A stretch of 64,000 nucleotides of DNA from Saccharicrinis sp963667815 (GCA_963667815.1 OY764021.1); one strand, 5' to 3'; positions 9,068 through 18,868 are shown, numbered from the stretch's first letter. Notes: a model not told the origin generated them from the sequence alone. A program made the numbers and translations.

Positions 9068-11041
9068 ATGGATAAAAAGGGCTACATATCAAGGATTCGT
9101 GAGGATTTAAAAGGTGGACGTAAGCACTCTAAAACCACTATTGAAAGCATTGCCAAAAGCTTCGGTATTGCCAATAAAAACTTGGTGAAAGAATTTACCG
9201 AACTGGCAATAATTCTTAACGCAAGAGAGATAGCACACGATAGTTCGCTAACCACTTACGAAAAGTACCTTGATATTGTAGCCCTATATCAATCACAGGT
9301 TAATCTTTCCATGCGAACAAGCATGAGTGTTTTGATGCAGCAATATTCCACTCCGGCACCCATTTCGTTCCTGGCATCGAGTTATGTTTTAAAATCAGGT
9401 AGCTTATCGGGCTACAAGGCTTTTAAGAACATCGTAAAAGGAAGCACTAAGGGCAAAATTGTTGGCAATGCCCATCTTACCAATGATAAAACCGACTTTC
9501 CAAAATACTTAGAACCATCGGCAGGGAACGGACTTTTAACCATTGCTTTGCCTTATCAATTCACCCATGTAAACGAGTTGGATGATGTGAGAATTGCCAA
9601 CCTGAAAGAACAACCATTTGCAAAGGTCAGCTCTTGGGATGCTTTAAAACCTCCGGCAGCTTATGACAGAAAATTTGACGGTGTAGTAACGAATCCACCT
9701 TTCGGTTCACTTTCTCAACCTGAACTTTTCGGAAAGTTTAAAATCAAGCGATTGGAACATGCAATGGCTTTAAACGCTTTGCGTTGCATGAAGGATGATG
9801 GCAAGGCAGCTATTATCATTGGCGGTCATACCACTTGGGACGAACACGGTCGGGTAACCGCAGGAACTAACCGTATTTTCCTGAATTATCTCTACCACTT
9901 TTACAACGTTGAAGATATTATCCCGATTAACGGCAAAAAGCTTTACTCCAGACAAGGAACTTCAATAAACACACGATTGATTTTGATTGATGGAGCAAAA
10001 GCAGTTCCAGATGGAGCAGCTCCGCTTAAAAAAACACTACATAGCACCGTAGTAAATACCCATGAAGAACTTTGGGACAGAGTAGGTTTAGGAAATAGTA
10101 GAAGCCCAAAACCTCAAACTAAAGATGTAAAGATTATTAAGCTTCGTGCTAAAGCCATCCTGATAAAGCAAAAACAGTTATCACTTGGTAAACTCCCAAC
10201 GGCAAACCGACCGCTACGCATTTTGGTAGCTTGTGAAGAAAGCCAAACTGTGACTATGGCACTTCGCAGTCGGGGGCATGAAGCCCATAGCTGTGATATA
10301 CTTCCAACCACAGGCAAACATCCTGAATGGCACATCCAGGGTGATGTATTGAACCAATTGGATAAAGGTTGGGATATGATGATTGCTTTTCCTCCATGCA
10401 CTTACCTGACTGTTTCAGGCAATGCATGGATGCACGACCCGGAACGTCAAAAGGAACGCAAAAAAGCATTGGCTTTTATCCGAAAGTTGATGAAAGCTCC
10501 TATTGATAAAATTGCCATTGAAAACCCAATAGGAGTTATCAGTACAGCTATCCGCAAGCCAGACCAGATTATTCAGCCCTACTACTTTGGCGACAATGCA
10601 AAGAAATCAACTTGTTTGTGGTTAAAGAACTTACCGCTACTTGAACCAACCGATATGCTTGATGAAGACCAATTGGAATACAAACATTGGTACGACAAAA
10701 AGAAAAAGCGTTGGAGACGGCAACCTCTTTGGTACTATCAAGCAAGGGATTTAAGCGATGAAGAAAGACGTAGGGTTCGCAGTAAAACCTTTCAAGGAAT
10801 TGCCGATGCAATGGCAGACCAATGGACAGAGAAACAGAAAACTTACACTATTGGTGCATTACGAGCGAGAGAAAATGAGTATTGGACTGAAATCAAAGGT
10901 GATATTACGCTTGTGAAAAGATTGCCAAATGGTATGATTGAATGGAATGATTTTACCAAAGGTACAGTCCGTGGAATCAGGGCTAAGAGTGAGCTTTTTA
11001 AGCGTAAAACTGATGCCGTAAAATACTTTAAATCCGCATAA
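9068..11041 (+). CDS. Fused adenine-N6 and cytosine-C5-like DNA methyltransferase
   Basis: 657 residues. The N-terminal half is an N6-adenine methyltransferase fold: SAM-binding EPSAGNG near residue 152 and the catalytic NPPF at about 209. Residues 358-371 read KLRAKAILIKQKQL, the tag found at the C-termini of other proteins of this element. The C-terminal half (from about 380) resembles short phage cytosine methyltransferases, with FPPCTYL near 441 (the Cys being the expected nucleophile) and an IAIENP motif after it. The tag at the junction suggests that two formerly separate genes were joined. The likely role is protection of element DNA from host restriction. Confidence 0.75.
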   Translation: MDKKGYISRIREDLKGGRKHSKTTIESIAKSFGIANKNLVKEFTELAIILNAREIAHDSSLTTYEKYLDIVALYQSQVNLSMRTSMSVLMQQYSTPAPISFLASSYVLKSGSLSGYKAFKNIVKGSTKGKIVGNAHLTNDKTDFPKYLEPSAGNGLLTIALPYQFTHVNELDDVRIANLKEQPFAKVSSWDALKPPAAYDRKFDGVVTNPPFGSLSQPELFGKFKIKRLEHAMALNALRCMKDDGKAAIIIGGHTTWDEHGRVTAGTNRIFLNYLYHFYNVEDIIPINGKKLYSRQGTSINTRLILIDGAKAVPDGAAPLKKTLHSTVVNTHEELWDRVGLGNSRSPKPQTKDVKIIKLRAKAILIKQKQLSLGKLPTANRPLRILVACEESQTVTMALRSRGHEAHSCDILPTTGKHPEWHIQGDVLNQLDKGWDMMIAFPPCTYLTVSGNAWMHDPERQKERKKALAFIRKLMKAPIDKIAIENPIGVISTAIRKPDQIIQPYYFGDNAKKSTCLWLKNLPLLEPTDMLDEDQLEYKHWYDKKKKRWRRQPLWYYQARDLSDEERRRVRSKTFQGIADAMADQWTEKQKTYTIGALRARENEYWTEIKGDITLVKRLPNGMIEWNDFTKGTVRGIRAKSELFKRKTDAVKYFKSA

Positions 11042-11044
11042 GCC

Positions 11045-11734
11045 ATGAAGATACTGAACTTATATAGTGGCTTGGGCGGAAACCGCAAATTGTGGAAAGG
11101 CGTTAGCGTGACTGCCGTTGAGAATAACGAGCAAATTGCAGCCGTTTACAAAAAGCATTTTCCCAACGATAAGATTGTAATTGGTGATGCACATGATTAC
11201 CTGGTCCGCAATTTTCGTGACTATAATTTTATTTGGAGTAGTCCACCGTGTCAGAGCCACAGCAAGATGATGAGAGCCACACGGCACACCATCAATAAAT
11301 ATCCTGATTTAAAACTCTATGAAGAAATTCTTTTACTCAAATACTTCTTCAAGGGCAATTGGGTAGTTGAAAATGTAGCTCCCTATTACGAACCACTTAT
11401 AGAACCAACAGCCAAAATCGGAAGGCATTTATTTTGGAGCAATTACCATATCGAGGCAATTGATATTCCCGGAATCAAAGGCATTTTTTCTGCTACTCCG
11501 GAGGAACTGAAAAAGCAGTTAGGCTTCAACTACAAGGGAAACATCTACTACAAAGGGAATCACGATGGAGGGCAAGTTTTACGCAACTGTGTACACCCGA
11601 AACTTGGGGTGCATGTACTCAATCAGGTTAATCAGGGCAAAACAAAAAGGAAAGCTTTCATTCAGCAGAATCAAATAAAGGCAAGGGCAATCGAATTAAA
11701 ACAGAAGCAGTATGAAACAAACAATAGCATTTAG
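11045..11734 (+). CDS. Cytosine-C5 DNA methyltransferase
   Basis: 229 residues. The N-terminus NLYSGLGG is the SAM-binding motif I, SSPPCQSHS carries the catalytic Cys at residue 69, and VVENV near 107-111 is the ENV motif. It is shorter than typical m5C methyltransferases, with a reduced target-recognition region. The C-terminus holds IKARAIELKQKQY (residues 211-223), a diverged copy of the element's shared tag. It follows the fused methyltransferase by 3 bp and overlaps the helicase gene by 23 bp. Probable anti-restriction function. Confidence 0.8.
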   Translation: MKILNLYSGLGGNRKLWKGVSVTAVENNEQIAAVYKKHFPNDKIVIGDAHDYLVRNFRDYNFIWSSPPCQSHSKMMRATRHTINKYPDLKLYEEILLLKYFFKGNWVVENVAPYYEPLIEPTAKIGRHLFWSNYHIEAIDIPGIKGIFSATPEELKKQLGFNYKGNIYYKGNHDGGQVLRNCVHPKLGVHVLNQVNQGKTKRKAFIQQNQIKARAIELKQKQYETNNSI

Positions 11735-14700
11735 CAAGAACAGCATTACCATAAAATTTGGTAGCGTTCCACCTAAACATATATCGGCAAGGCTTATTGA
11801 ATTAGGTTTTAAAACCAACAACAATAAAAGCTTTATCCGCACCCAAAAGCTGGCTCAGAACGAGCATGAGTATTTACAAGGTATGTTCGGTCATAAAGGG
11901 CTGGGCATGGCTTATATCCCAACAGCCGAAAAAGGTTTTATCCTGGATACAACCGTACCCGATTCAATGGGACATGAAATGCACATCGCAATCCGGAAAG
12001 TAAAGAAAAGTATCGGGATGCCTTTGTTTGACTACGTTGCCGAGAAACTCGATTACAGCAATGATGAGCTTGTTAAGTCGCTTTCTTGTGAACAGATTGA
12101 TGCTGTATCATTAGCAATTTACAATATCGAGAAGCGTGGCCAGGGAATCATTGTTGGTGACCAAACAGGAATTGGTAAAGGAAGAACCGCAGCAGCTTTA
12201 ATCCGATACGGTGTTAAAAGTGGTCTGCAACCTGTGTTTTTATCCGAAAAGCCCAACCTGTTTACTGACCTGTATCGGGATTTGTCCGACATTGGTAGCT
12301 CTGCCCTAGTACCGTTTATAGTGAACACCAAAGAGAGTAAAACCAATGTGAAGGACAAAAGCGGTGAAGTCATATATACAGCTCCCGAAAAGCCAACACA
12401 GGAAAGGATTATAAAAAGTAAGCAAGTTCCCAACAACTACAACTTTGTTTGTGCCACTTATTCACAGTTCAATCAGCCGAAAAAGCCAGCCAAACAGGAG
12501 TTTTTAAATGCTGCAAGTAGTGGTAATATTATCATTATGGATGAAGCTCACAATGCTTCGGGAAGCTCCAATACAGGTGAATTTATGCAAGATGTATTAA
12601 GACAGACCAAAGGCGTTTGTTTCCTGTCAGCCACTTTTGCCAAGCGACCTGATAATATGCCGATTTACGCTCAAAAAACCTCAATGAGCGATGCCAATAT
12701 GAGCAAAGAGGATTTGGTAGAAGCAATCACCAAAGGTGGTGTTGCATTACAGGAAGTATTAGCAGCACAGCTTGTAAGTGAGGGGCAAATGATAAGACGT
12801 GAACGCTCCTTTGAAGGTGTGGAAGTCAACTATATTGAGCTGAAAGAAAAAGCCAAAGGACAAGCTGAAACTGCCGATAAAATAACCTCCATCATCCGTG
12901 ATATTATCGGGTTCCAGGAGAAGTACATCAACAAACAGGTTGATGAGCTTGATAAGATTGCAGCAGCCGAAAGCAAAGAAGTTGAAACACGCAAAGGAAC
13001 AGAGAAAGCCGGGGTTGATAATATTCCGTATTTCTCAAAGGTATTCAATGTCATTAACCAATTACTTTTTAGTCTGAATGCCTCTGATGTTGCCGACCAT
13101 GCCATCAAGCGGTTAAAAGAAGGTAAGAAACCTATCATTGCCTTTGCTTCAACGATGGGAAGCTTTTTAGAAGGAATGGCTAAACCTGATGATGTGATTA
13201 ACGGTGACTTCTCAACCGTTTTGGAAAAGGGTTTGGATTCAGTTTTGCGCTACACCGAAAAGGATATTGACGGAGAATCACAGGGTAAACAATTCAATAT
13301 TTCAGACTTATCGGAAGATGCACAATTGGCTTACCATGATATTATCAGGAGAATCGAACATGCTTCAACAGGTATTACTATCAGCCCTCTGGACCTTATT
13401 ATCCAAAAGATAAAAGAAGCCGGCTATTCAGTTGGTGAAGTAACCGGGCGAAAACTTTGTGTACAGTACAATTCCACTAAGGCAAAGAATACAACTGCTT
13501 TGGTGATGAGCCGAAAAAAAGAAAATACAGCAGACTTATTCCGTCAGTTCAACGACAATGAGATTGACTGTTTGCTGATTAACCAAAGTGGTTCAACAGG
13601 AGCTTCGGCACATGCCATTGTCACCGATAAAGTGCCAGCCGAAAAAGTGAAGCAGCGTGTGATGGTGATACTCCAACCTGAACTAAACATCAACACAGAA
13701 ATCCAAAAGCGTGGACGCATCAACCGCACAGGGCAGATAATGAAACCGATTTACGATTACATTATTTCATCCATCCCGGCACAAAAGCGGTTTATGATGA
13801 TGCTCAAAAAGAAGCTGAAATCATTGGATGCCAATACCACCTCCAACCAAAAAAGCAGTAAATCACAATTAGAATCCGATGACTTTCTAAATAAGTACGG
13901 TGACAAGGTGGTTCGTCAATACATGTTGGAGAATGAGGAATTAAACAAAGCCCTGGATAACCCACTCAAATTTGAGGGTAAAGACAGCGATGAAACGCCA
14001 TCCGAAGGTGATGCCTCAAAAGTAACAGGTCGTGTGGCTGTTTTATCGGTTAAGGAACAAGAGAAATTCTATCAGGAAGTCATTGAGCGATATAACGACT
14101 ACATTGAATACCTCAAGCAAGCCGATGAGTACGACCTTGAAGTGGAAGTCCTGAACCTGAAAGCAGAATCACTTGAAAAGCGTGTTGTGATTGCCGGGAA
14201 AGGTGGACGTTCCGTATTTGGTAACGATACTTTTTTGGAAAAATGCGAATGTAACGTACTTAAAAAGCCGTATGGTAAAGCAGAACTTGAAAAGCTGATT
14301 CAAAAACAACTAAGCGGTAAACACCCCGACAGTATTTCTGAAGAAATAGTTTCAGCTCACGAAAAGTTTGTGCAAAGCAAGCTATCTGACGATTTAAAGG
14401 CGTTGGAGGATAAATACAAAGACCTTCTTAATGGTATTACCGATGAAAAAGGCTATCAAAAAATCCCTGTATATGACAAGGCAGCACAACAGGATTACAT
14501 CGCTGAAAGAACCGAAGAAATTCAGGAAGGAAAGCAAGCCGAGATTACCAAGACCAAAACACAAAGCGAGAACCGTAAACGCTACCTGAACAACTTTTTC
14601 AAATTCTTTAAAGTCGGTCATGGTTATTTCTATCCGGCAGTCAGTTTTGAAACCGATAGCAGTTCCAACTCCTATTGCGTGTTTCTTGGTTTTGATATTA

Positions 14701-15659
14701 ACCCTAAACGCAAGAATCCTTATGCTCCTTCATCGGTGAAGCTTCGCTTTGCCATTTCTGATAGCCGTAAATACATCGTTCTCCCTGCATCGGGTGATAC
14801 CGCCAAAGAAATTGAGCGTGTAATGAGCCGTAGTATGCAGCTCTCAACAGGTCAAAAAGAAAGCTTGATTGAGCGTTGGGATGAAGCCATTAAAGACTTC
14901 ACAGCCGACCGACAAATCCGCTACATCGTTACAGGAAATATACTTCAAGGCTCTGCCGATTTTCCCGGCAAGTTGGTCAGTTTCACTACCCAAGGCAGAG
15001 GTGTTCAAAAAGGCATTTTAATGAGTGAAGCATGGTCGCCCGACAATAACGATAATAAGGCAGACAACTATGTTGTTGCTCCAATAGCCAAACTGCAAAA
15101 GCATATTATGAGCCTTCGCAATGGAGCTACTATTGCCACCGAAAACCGAATTACAATAGCCAGGCATTATGATGGCACTTTTAAGGTTATCATGCCGAAA
15201 ACCAAAACACATATTCCCATTTATACCGATAAAGAAGTGGTGAAGCTCCTGGTTAATAATCGGGATGGTTTTGAAATGGTATCGGGCAATATGAAAGCTT
15301 CGGTTGAAGAAAGTAAGATGCCCAAACTTCTTAATCTGCTTGGTGAGCGATTCAGTCTTTCGGTTAAAATCCCACGTCATTATTACGATGAGTTTTTGGA
15401 TAAGGGAACAAAGCGAAGCAATTCTACTGACAGCCTTACCAATGAGGCCATGAAGATGTTTGAACAGGATAAAAAGGAATTCCCCAAACGACTGGCCAAA
15501 CAAAAGCAATCCGCACCTAAAGGTAAAAAGATAAGCATTGACACAGGCAAGCAATTGAAACTTGTGAAGCTTCGGGCAAAGGCAATACTAATTAAGCAGA
15601 AACAGCTTCGGGCAGTTGCCGGGCTTGGTACTCATCCTAAAATCAAGACCATACTATGA
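11712..15659 (+). CDS. Strawberry-notch-type superfamily 2 helicase
   Basis: 1315 residues. The Walker A motif is GDQTGIGKGR (about 149-158), the DEAH box lies near 277, FLSAT is motif III, and GRINRTGQ near 667-674 is motif VI. The Gln in DQTGIGKGR and the RTGQ ending are typical of Strawberry-notch helicases carried by phages and plasmids, usually with methyltransferases. The long C-terminal part is uncharacterised. Residues 1286-1299 read KLRAKAILIKQKQL, followed by AGLG and a short tail. It probably acts on element DNA on entry or during replication. It overlaps the next gene by 4 bp. Confidence 0.8.
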   Translation: MKQTIAFSKNSITIKFGSVPPKHISARLIELGFKTNNNKSFIRTQKLAQNEHEYLQGMFGHKGLGMAYIPTAEKGFILDTTVPDSMGHEMHIAIRKVKKSIGMPLFDYVAEKLDYSNDELVKSLSCEQIDAVSLAIYNIEKRGQGIIVGDQTGIGKGRTAAALIRYGVKSGLQPVFLSEKPNLFTDLYRDLSDIGSSALVPFIVNTKESKTNVKDKSGEVIYTAPEKPTQERIIKSKQVPNNYNFVCATYSQFNQPKKPAKQEFLNAASSGNIIIMDEAHNASGSSNTGEFMQDVLRQTKGVCFLSATFAKRPDNMPIYAQKTSMSDANMSKEDLVEAITKGGVALQEVLAAQLVSEGQMIRRERSFEGVEVNYIELKEKAKGQAETADKITSIIRDIIGFQEKYINKQVDELDKIAAAESKEVETRKGTEKAGVDNIPYFSKVFNVINQLLFSLNASDVADHAIKRLKEGKKPIIAFASTMGSFLEGMAKPDDVINGDFSTVLEKGLDSVLRYTEKDIDGESQGKQFNISDLSEDAQLAYHDIIRRIEHASTGITISPLDLIIQKIKEAGYSVGEVTGRKLCVQYNSTKAKNTTALVMSRKKENTADLFRQFNDNEIDCLLINQSGSTGASAHAIVTDKVPAEKVKQRVMVILQPELNINTEIQKRGRINRTGQIMKPIYDYIISSIPAQKRFMMMLKKKLKSLDANTTSNQKSSKSQLESDDFLNKYGDKVVRQYMLENEELNKALDNPLKFEGKDSDETPSEGDASKVTGRVAVLSVKEQEKFYQEVIERYNDYIEYLKQADEYDLEVEVLNLKAESLEKRVVIAGKGGRSVFGNDTFLEKCECNVLKKPYGKAELEKLIQKQLSGKHPDSISEEIVSAHEKFVQSKLSDDLKALEDKYKDLLNGITDEKGYQKIPVYDKAAQQDYIAERTEEIQEGKQAEITKTKTQSENRKRYLNNFFKFFKVGHGYFYPAVSFETDSSSNSYCVFLGFDINPKRKNPYAPSSVKLRFAISDSRKYIVLPASGDTAKEIERVMSRSMQLSTGQKESLIERWDEAIKDFTADRQIRYIVTGNILQGSADFPGKLVSFTTQGRGVQKGILMSEAWSPDNNDNKADNYVVAPIAKLQKHIMSLRNGATIATENRITIARHYDGTFKVIMPKTKTHIPIYTDKEVVKLLVNNRDGFEMVSGNMKASVEESKMPKLLNLLGERFSLSVKIPRHYYDEFLDKGTKRSNSTDSLTNEAMKMFEQDKKEFPKRLAKQKQSAPKGKKISIDTGKQLKLVKLRAKAILIKQKQLRAVAGLGTHPKIKTIL

Positions 15660-17968
15660 CGGAAAAGGAGTTTTATAAAAAATACAAAGCCATCCACAAG
15701 GATATTCGTACCAAAGGAAAATCAAAGGATTTCATCCTAATCAATGGTTTTAAAGAGGGCGTTAATGTCAATGCTTTGCCCATCTATAAGGGTTTTGAGA
15801 AAGCAACCGATATTATTGCCACTCGCTACAAACCAAGAAAGGGTGACTTCGTTTGGATTCTACCCAAACAAGGCTTCATTGAAGGTCGCAATGGTTACAA
15901 AACAAAGCAAGGTTACAAGCCAAATTCCAATGATGGTTTCTTTATAATCAGCGATGATTGGTCTTTATACGAAAACTACTGTGCCAACTTAGCAAAGCCG
16001 AACGATGACCTTGGGGATATTGATACCGAAGTTGAAAAAGCTTTACAGGAAAAGCAAAAGAACCGGGAGTTTAAAGATGCCGGAAAGCGTGTTCATGGTT
16101 CCAGGAAAGAGCAAGCCATGTACAACAAGTTTATCAGCAGCAGCGATTTAAACAGCATCGAACAGGACGAAGCGACAGCTATTGAGCTAATTAAAAAGGA
16201 TAAGGTATTTCCAAAGGTTGACCCACAGGCAGAAAAGGAAAATGGTACAGATTCAGGTTGTGCCTTTTTGAAAGTAAAGGTTCGTCAGGCATTCCCGGCA
16301 AAGCCACATGCCAACACCAAAGAAGCCAGAGAGCAATATGTAAAAATGGCGGAGGCTTTTGCAAAAGTTCTTTCTGATGCGATTTCAATTACGGATTTAC
16401 AACAACTCGATACCATTGCCAATAATGGTGAGATTGTGGGGAAGCATGATTTTGGGATGATATTCGGTAAGGCACTTCGCAATATTGTCTTTACCATTAA
16501 GGGCTATCGGACAACATCTGCGGTTAAGGAAACCTACATGAAAGCCCATCAATATTCAGGCATCACCAAAGAACAGGCTGCCCCTCATGCAAAACGGTTG
16601 AAAGAATACACCGACAAACGGATTAAACGCCAGCAGGATTGTATTGATTCAGCAAAGCAAATCCTTTCTCCTGCCGATATGAAACGCCATAAGCAAAACG
16701 ACCTGACTTTTCAAGGAGGTATGTTGAGCAGCGTTCGTACTGTGGAGGACTATGTAAGGTATGTTACTCAGGTTTGCACACGGTTTATCAATGATGCCCA
16801 AAGAGAATACGATGAGCAAAAAGAGCGATTCCCATACAAGGAGTTTAAACCGGATTGGAGCTGGGCAGAAACCAAGAAAACAACTAATTCTAAAAGCAGT
16901 AGTAAGCCTAAAATAGAAGCCGTACCGCTATCATATATCAAACGCACAGGCGGTTTATTGATTGAAGAAGCGGATGAAAACACGGTTATTAAGAAGCTTC
17001 ATTTTAAATCACTCACATTAGGAAACTACGTGAAGGATGATGAAGCCAGGGAACACATTCGTCACTTTGTTGCAGCCATCGTTGATTTATGTGAGGTTCT
17101 TGACATCAACCTATCCATAAATGAAGCCCTGGCTATTGCTTTTGGTGCTTTTGGTCGTGGTGGTAAGGCAATGGCTACCTATTACCCAACACGGCAGCTC
17201 ATCAACCTGACCAAACGAAACGGTGACGGTTCAGTAGCCCATGAATGGGGACATTTTTTCGACCACTATCTGAATGGCTTGGAATTATCCACCAAACCAC
17301 TACGTTCAGAAAGCTATCTGAATACCATCATTGAAAGTTTAGGGTACAAGAAAAAGTACTTTATCGGAGGTAAATCTTCACCAACAAAAGATTGGTTCAA
17401 AGACATTTTGAAAACAGCCATTAAAAAGGCTGTTCCTGATACGATTATGCACCAGAGTATTGCTCAATTGATTGTAATGCTTCGCTTTGGGTATTATGCT
17501 TTGGAAGATAAAGCAGTAAGCTACAATAGTTTTGATGAGACTAAGAAACGAAGAACCGACAGTTACCTGTACCATCACTCCAAACTTCAAGGTGCTTATT
17601 GGAAAGATATTGCAGAGATGTTTGCCCGAAGTTTTGAATGCTATGTGTACGACAAGCTAAAGGCAAAGGACCGGGTAAACAACTACCTGGTATCAGGTGG
17701 AATGTTCTCTCATCCTGTTTATCCGCAAGGTCAGGAACGCATTTACATCAATAAGTGCTTCGATAACCTGATTTATGCAATCAAGGAGCATTTATCCATA
17801 AAATCATTTGAGCCATTTACCGATAAACGAGCCGATGAATACATCGACCTGACCGAGAAAGGAAGCGTGAATAAAGGGGTGATAGTAGGCAAAGAGCGCA
17901 AACTGAAACTTGCCAAAATCAGAGCAAAAGCAATTCGCATTAAACAAAAACAATTAAAAATATCGTGA
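15656..17968 (+). CDS. Large polyvalent protein with zincin-like HEWGH motif
   Basis: 770 residues. Residues about 430-560 contain a domain ending in VAHEWGHFFDHY, with HEWGH at 529-533 matching the HExxH zinc-protease motif. It resembles the LPD1-type domain described in large 'polyvalent' proteins of phages and conjugative elements (identification from memory). The N-terminal part is unrecognised. The C-terminus carries KIRAKAIRIKQKQL (754-767), three residues from the end. Co-transcription with a helicase and methyltransferases suggests a protein delivered with DNA to disarm the host. Protease activity is inferred only from the motif. Confidence 0.65.
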   Translation: MTEKEFYKKYKAIHKDIRTKGKSKDFILINGFKEGVNVNALPIYKGFEKATDIIATRYKPRKGDFVWILPKQGFIEGRNGYKTKQGYKPNSNDGFFIISDDWSLYENYCANLAKPNDDLGDIDTEVEKALQEKQKNREFKDAGKRVHGSRKEQAMYNKFISSSDLNSIEQDEATAIELIKKDKVFPKVDPQAEKENGTDSGCAFLKVKVRQAFPAKPHANTKEAREQYVKMAEAFAKVLSDAISITDLQQLDTIANNGEIVGKHDFGMIFGKALRNIVFTIKGYRTTSAVKETYMKAHQYSGITKEQAAPHAKRLKEYTDKRIKRQQDCIDSAKQILSPADMKRHKQNDLTFQGGMLSSVRTVEDYVRYVTQVCTRFINDAQREYDEQKERFPYKEFKPDWSWAETKKTTNSKSSSKPKIEAVPLSYIKRTGGLLIEEADENTVIKKLHFKSLTLGNYVKDDEAREHIRHFVAAIVDLCEVLDINLSINEALAIAFGAFGRGGKAMATYYPTRQLINLTKRNGDGSVAHEWGHFFDHYLNGLELSTKPLRSESYLNTIIESLGYKKKYFIGGKSSPTKDWFKDILKTAIKKAVPDTIMHQSIAQLIVMLRFGYYALEDKAVSYNSFDETKKRRTDSYLYHHSKLQGAYWKDIAEMFARSFECYVYDKLKAKDRVNNYLVSGGMFSHPVYPQGQERIYINKCFDNLIYAIKEHLSIKSFEPFTDKRADEYIDLTEKGSVNKGVIVGKERKLKLAKIRAKAIRIKQKQLKIS

Positions 17969-17969
17969 T

Positions 17970-18836
17970 ATGAAACTTACAGTTAAAAACTACAAGGAAG
18001 CCACCAAAAATATTGACTTCAAAAAGTTGCCCGAAGCAGCACAGGAAGCACATAAAGAGTTCGATTCATTTGCCGATTTCTACAATGAGGATAAGGACAT
18101 TAAAGAGATGCTCGATAATCATTTCAAAATAGTTGAACCTTACCTAAAGAATTCAGAAAAGAAAAGCCCTGCACCTAAGAAAGCACCAGCGAAGAAGAAA
18201 AATACCTCGTCACAAAAATCGACAAAAAATGTGACGAAAAAAGCAGCTCCAAAGCGAACTGCCACAAAGAAAACAGCAGCTCCACGAAAGGCACAACGTA
18301 AGCCCATCGAGGTTGACTTGATGCCTTTGGAGATTAAGGTAATCAGGCGTTATCTGAACTTTCACAATAAGAAAGTATCTGAACGTCAGGTTTCACTTTT
18401 GTATAAGGTGATTCAAAAGGCAGCTACCGAAAAGACCATCCGCAAAACAAGTAAGTATGCCTCTGAAATTAAAAGCATCAGCAATGACCTAATCAAAACC
18501 TACAAGGATATGAATGGTACTTGCAAGTTTGAGGTTCCGGATTCATTGTACACGAAACTGAAAAAGATTGTGGATGACTATGGTGTTACTCCGGCAGTTG
18601 CATTGATTAAAAGATTCATCAACCTGTATGGTAATATCACAAAGGCTAAAGCTCAACGTTTGCTTACCTCAGTTACCAACTCATTGAAAAACGGTAAGGT
18701 TGACAAGTCTGACAGGGAATTTGAACAGGTAAAAAACGTTCAAAAGCATTTACACGATTATCTGGAGAGTGACAAGCTGCTCGTTACCAATGTTCAGCTA
18801 AAAGGTTTACAGGGCATTGCCGGATTGGGAAAGTAA
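17970..18836 (+). CDS. Histone-H1-like Lys/Ala/Pro-rich protein
   Basis: 288 residues. An N-terminal helical domain is followed by a Lys/Ala/Pro/Thr-rich unstructured stretch (about residues 63-112) typical of H1-like bacterial and viral DNA-compacting proteins. The helical C-terminal region ends in GLQGIAGLGK. I infer DNA binding or condensation. It begins 1 bp after the polyvalent gene. Unlike its upstream neighbours it lacks the RAKAIxIKQKQ tag, but it shares the AGLG motif with the helicase tail. Confidence 0.6.
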   Translation: MKLTVKNYKEATKNIDFKKLPEAAQEAHKEFDSFADFYNEDKDIKEMLDNHFKIVEPYLKNSEKKSPAPKKAPAKKKNTSSQKSTKNVTKKAAPKRTATKKTAAPRKAQRKPIEVDLMPLEIKVIRRYLNFHNKKVSERQVSLLYKVIQKAATEKTIRKTSKYASEIKSISNDLIKTYKDMNGTCKFEVPDSLYTKLKKIVDDYGVTPAVALIKRFINLYGNITKAKAQRLLTSVTNSLKNGKVDKSDREFEQVKNVQKHLHDYLESDKLLVTNVQLKGLQGIAGLGK

Positions 18837-18838
18837 AT

Positions 18839-18868
18839 GCCACTACTTCTATGCCCAAAAGTAGTGGC
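18839..18868 (+). promoter_or_regulatory. Perfect hairpin with a start codon in its loop
   Basis: A perfect 10-bp stem (GCCACTACTT with AAGTAGTGGC) encloses a 10-nt loop containing the ATG at 18851. In mRNA it would place the start codon of the RadA-like gene in a hairpin loop and could limit initiation. Function is inferred. Confidence 0.45.
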
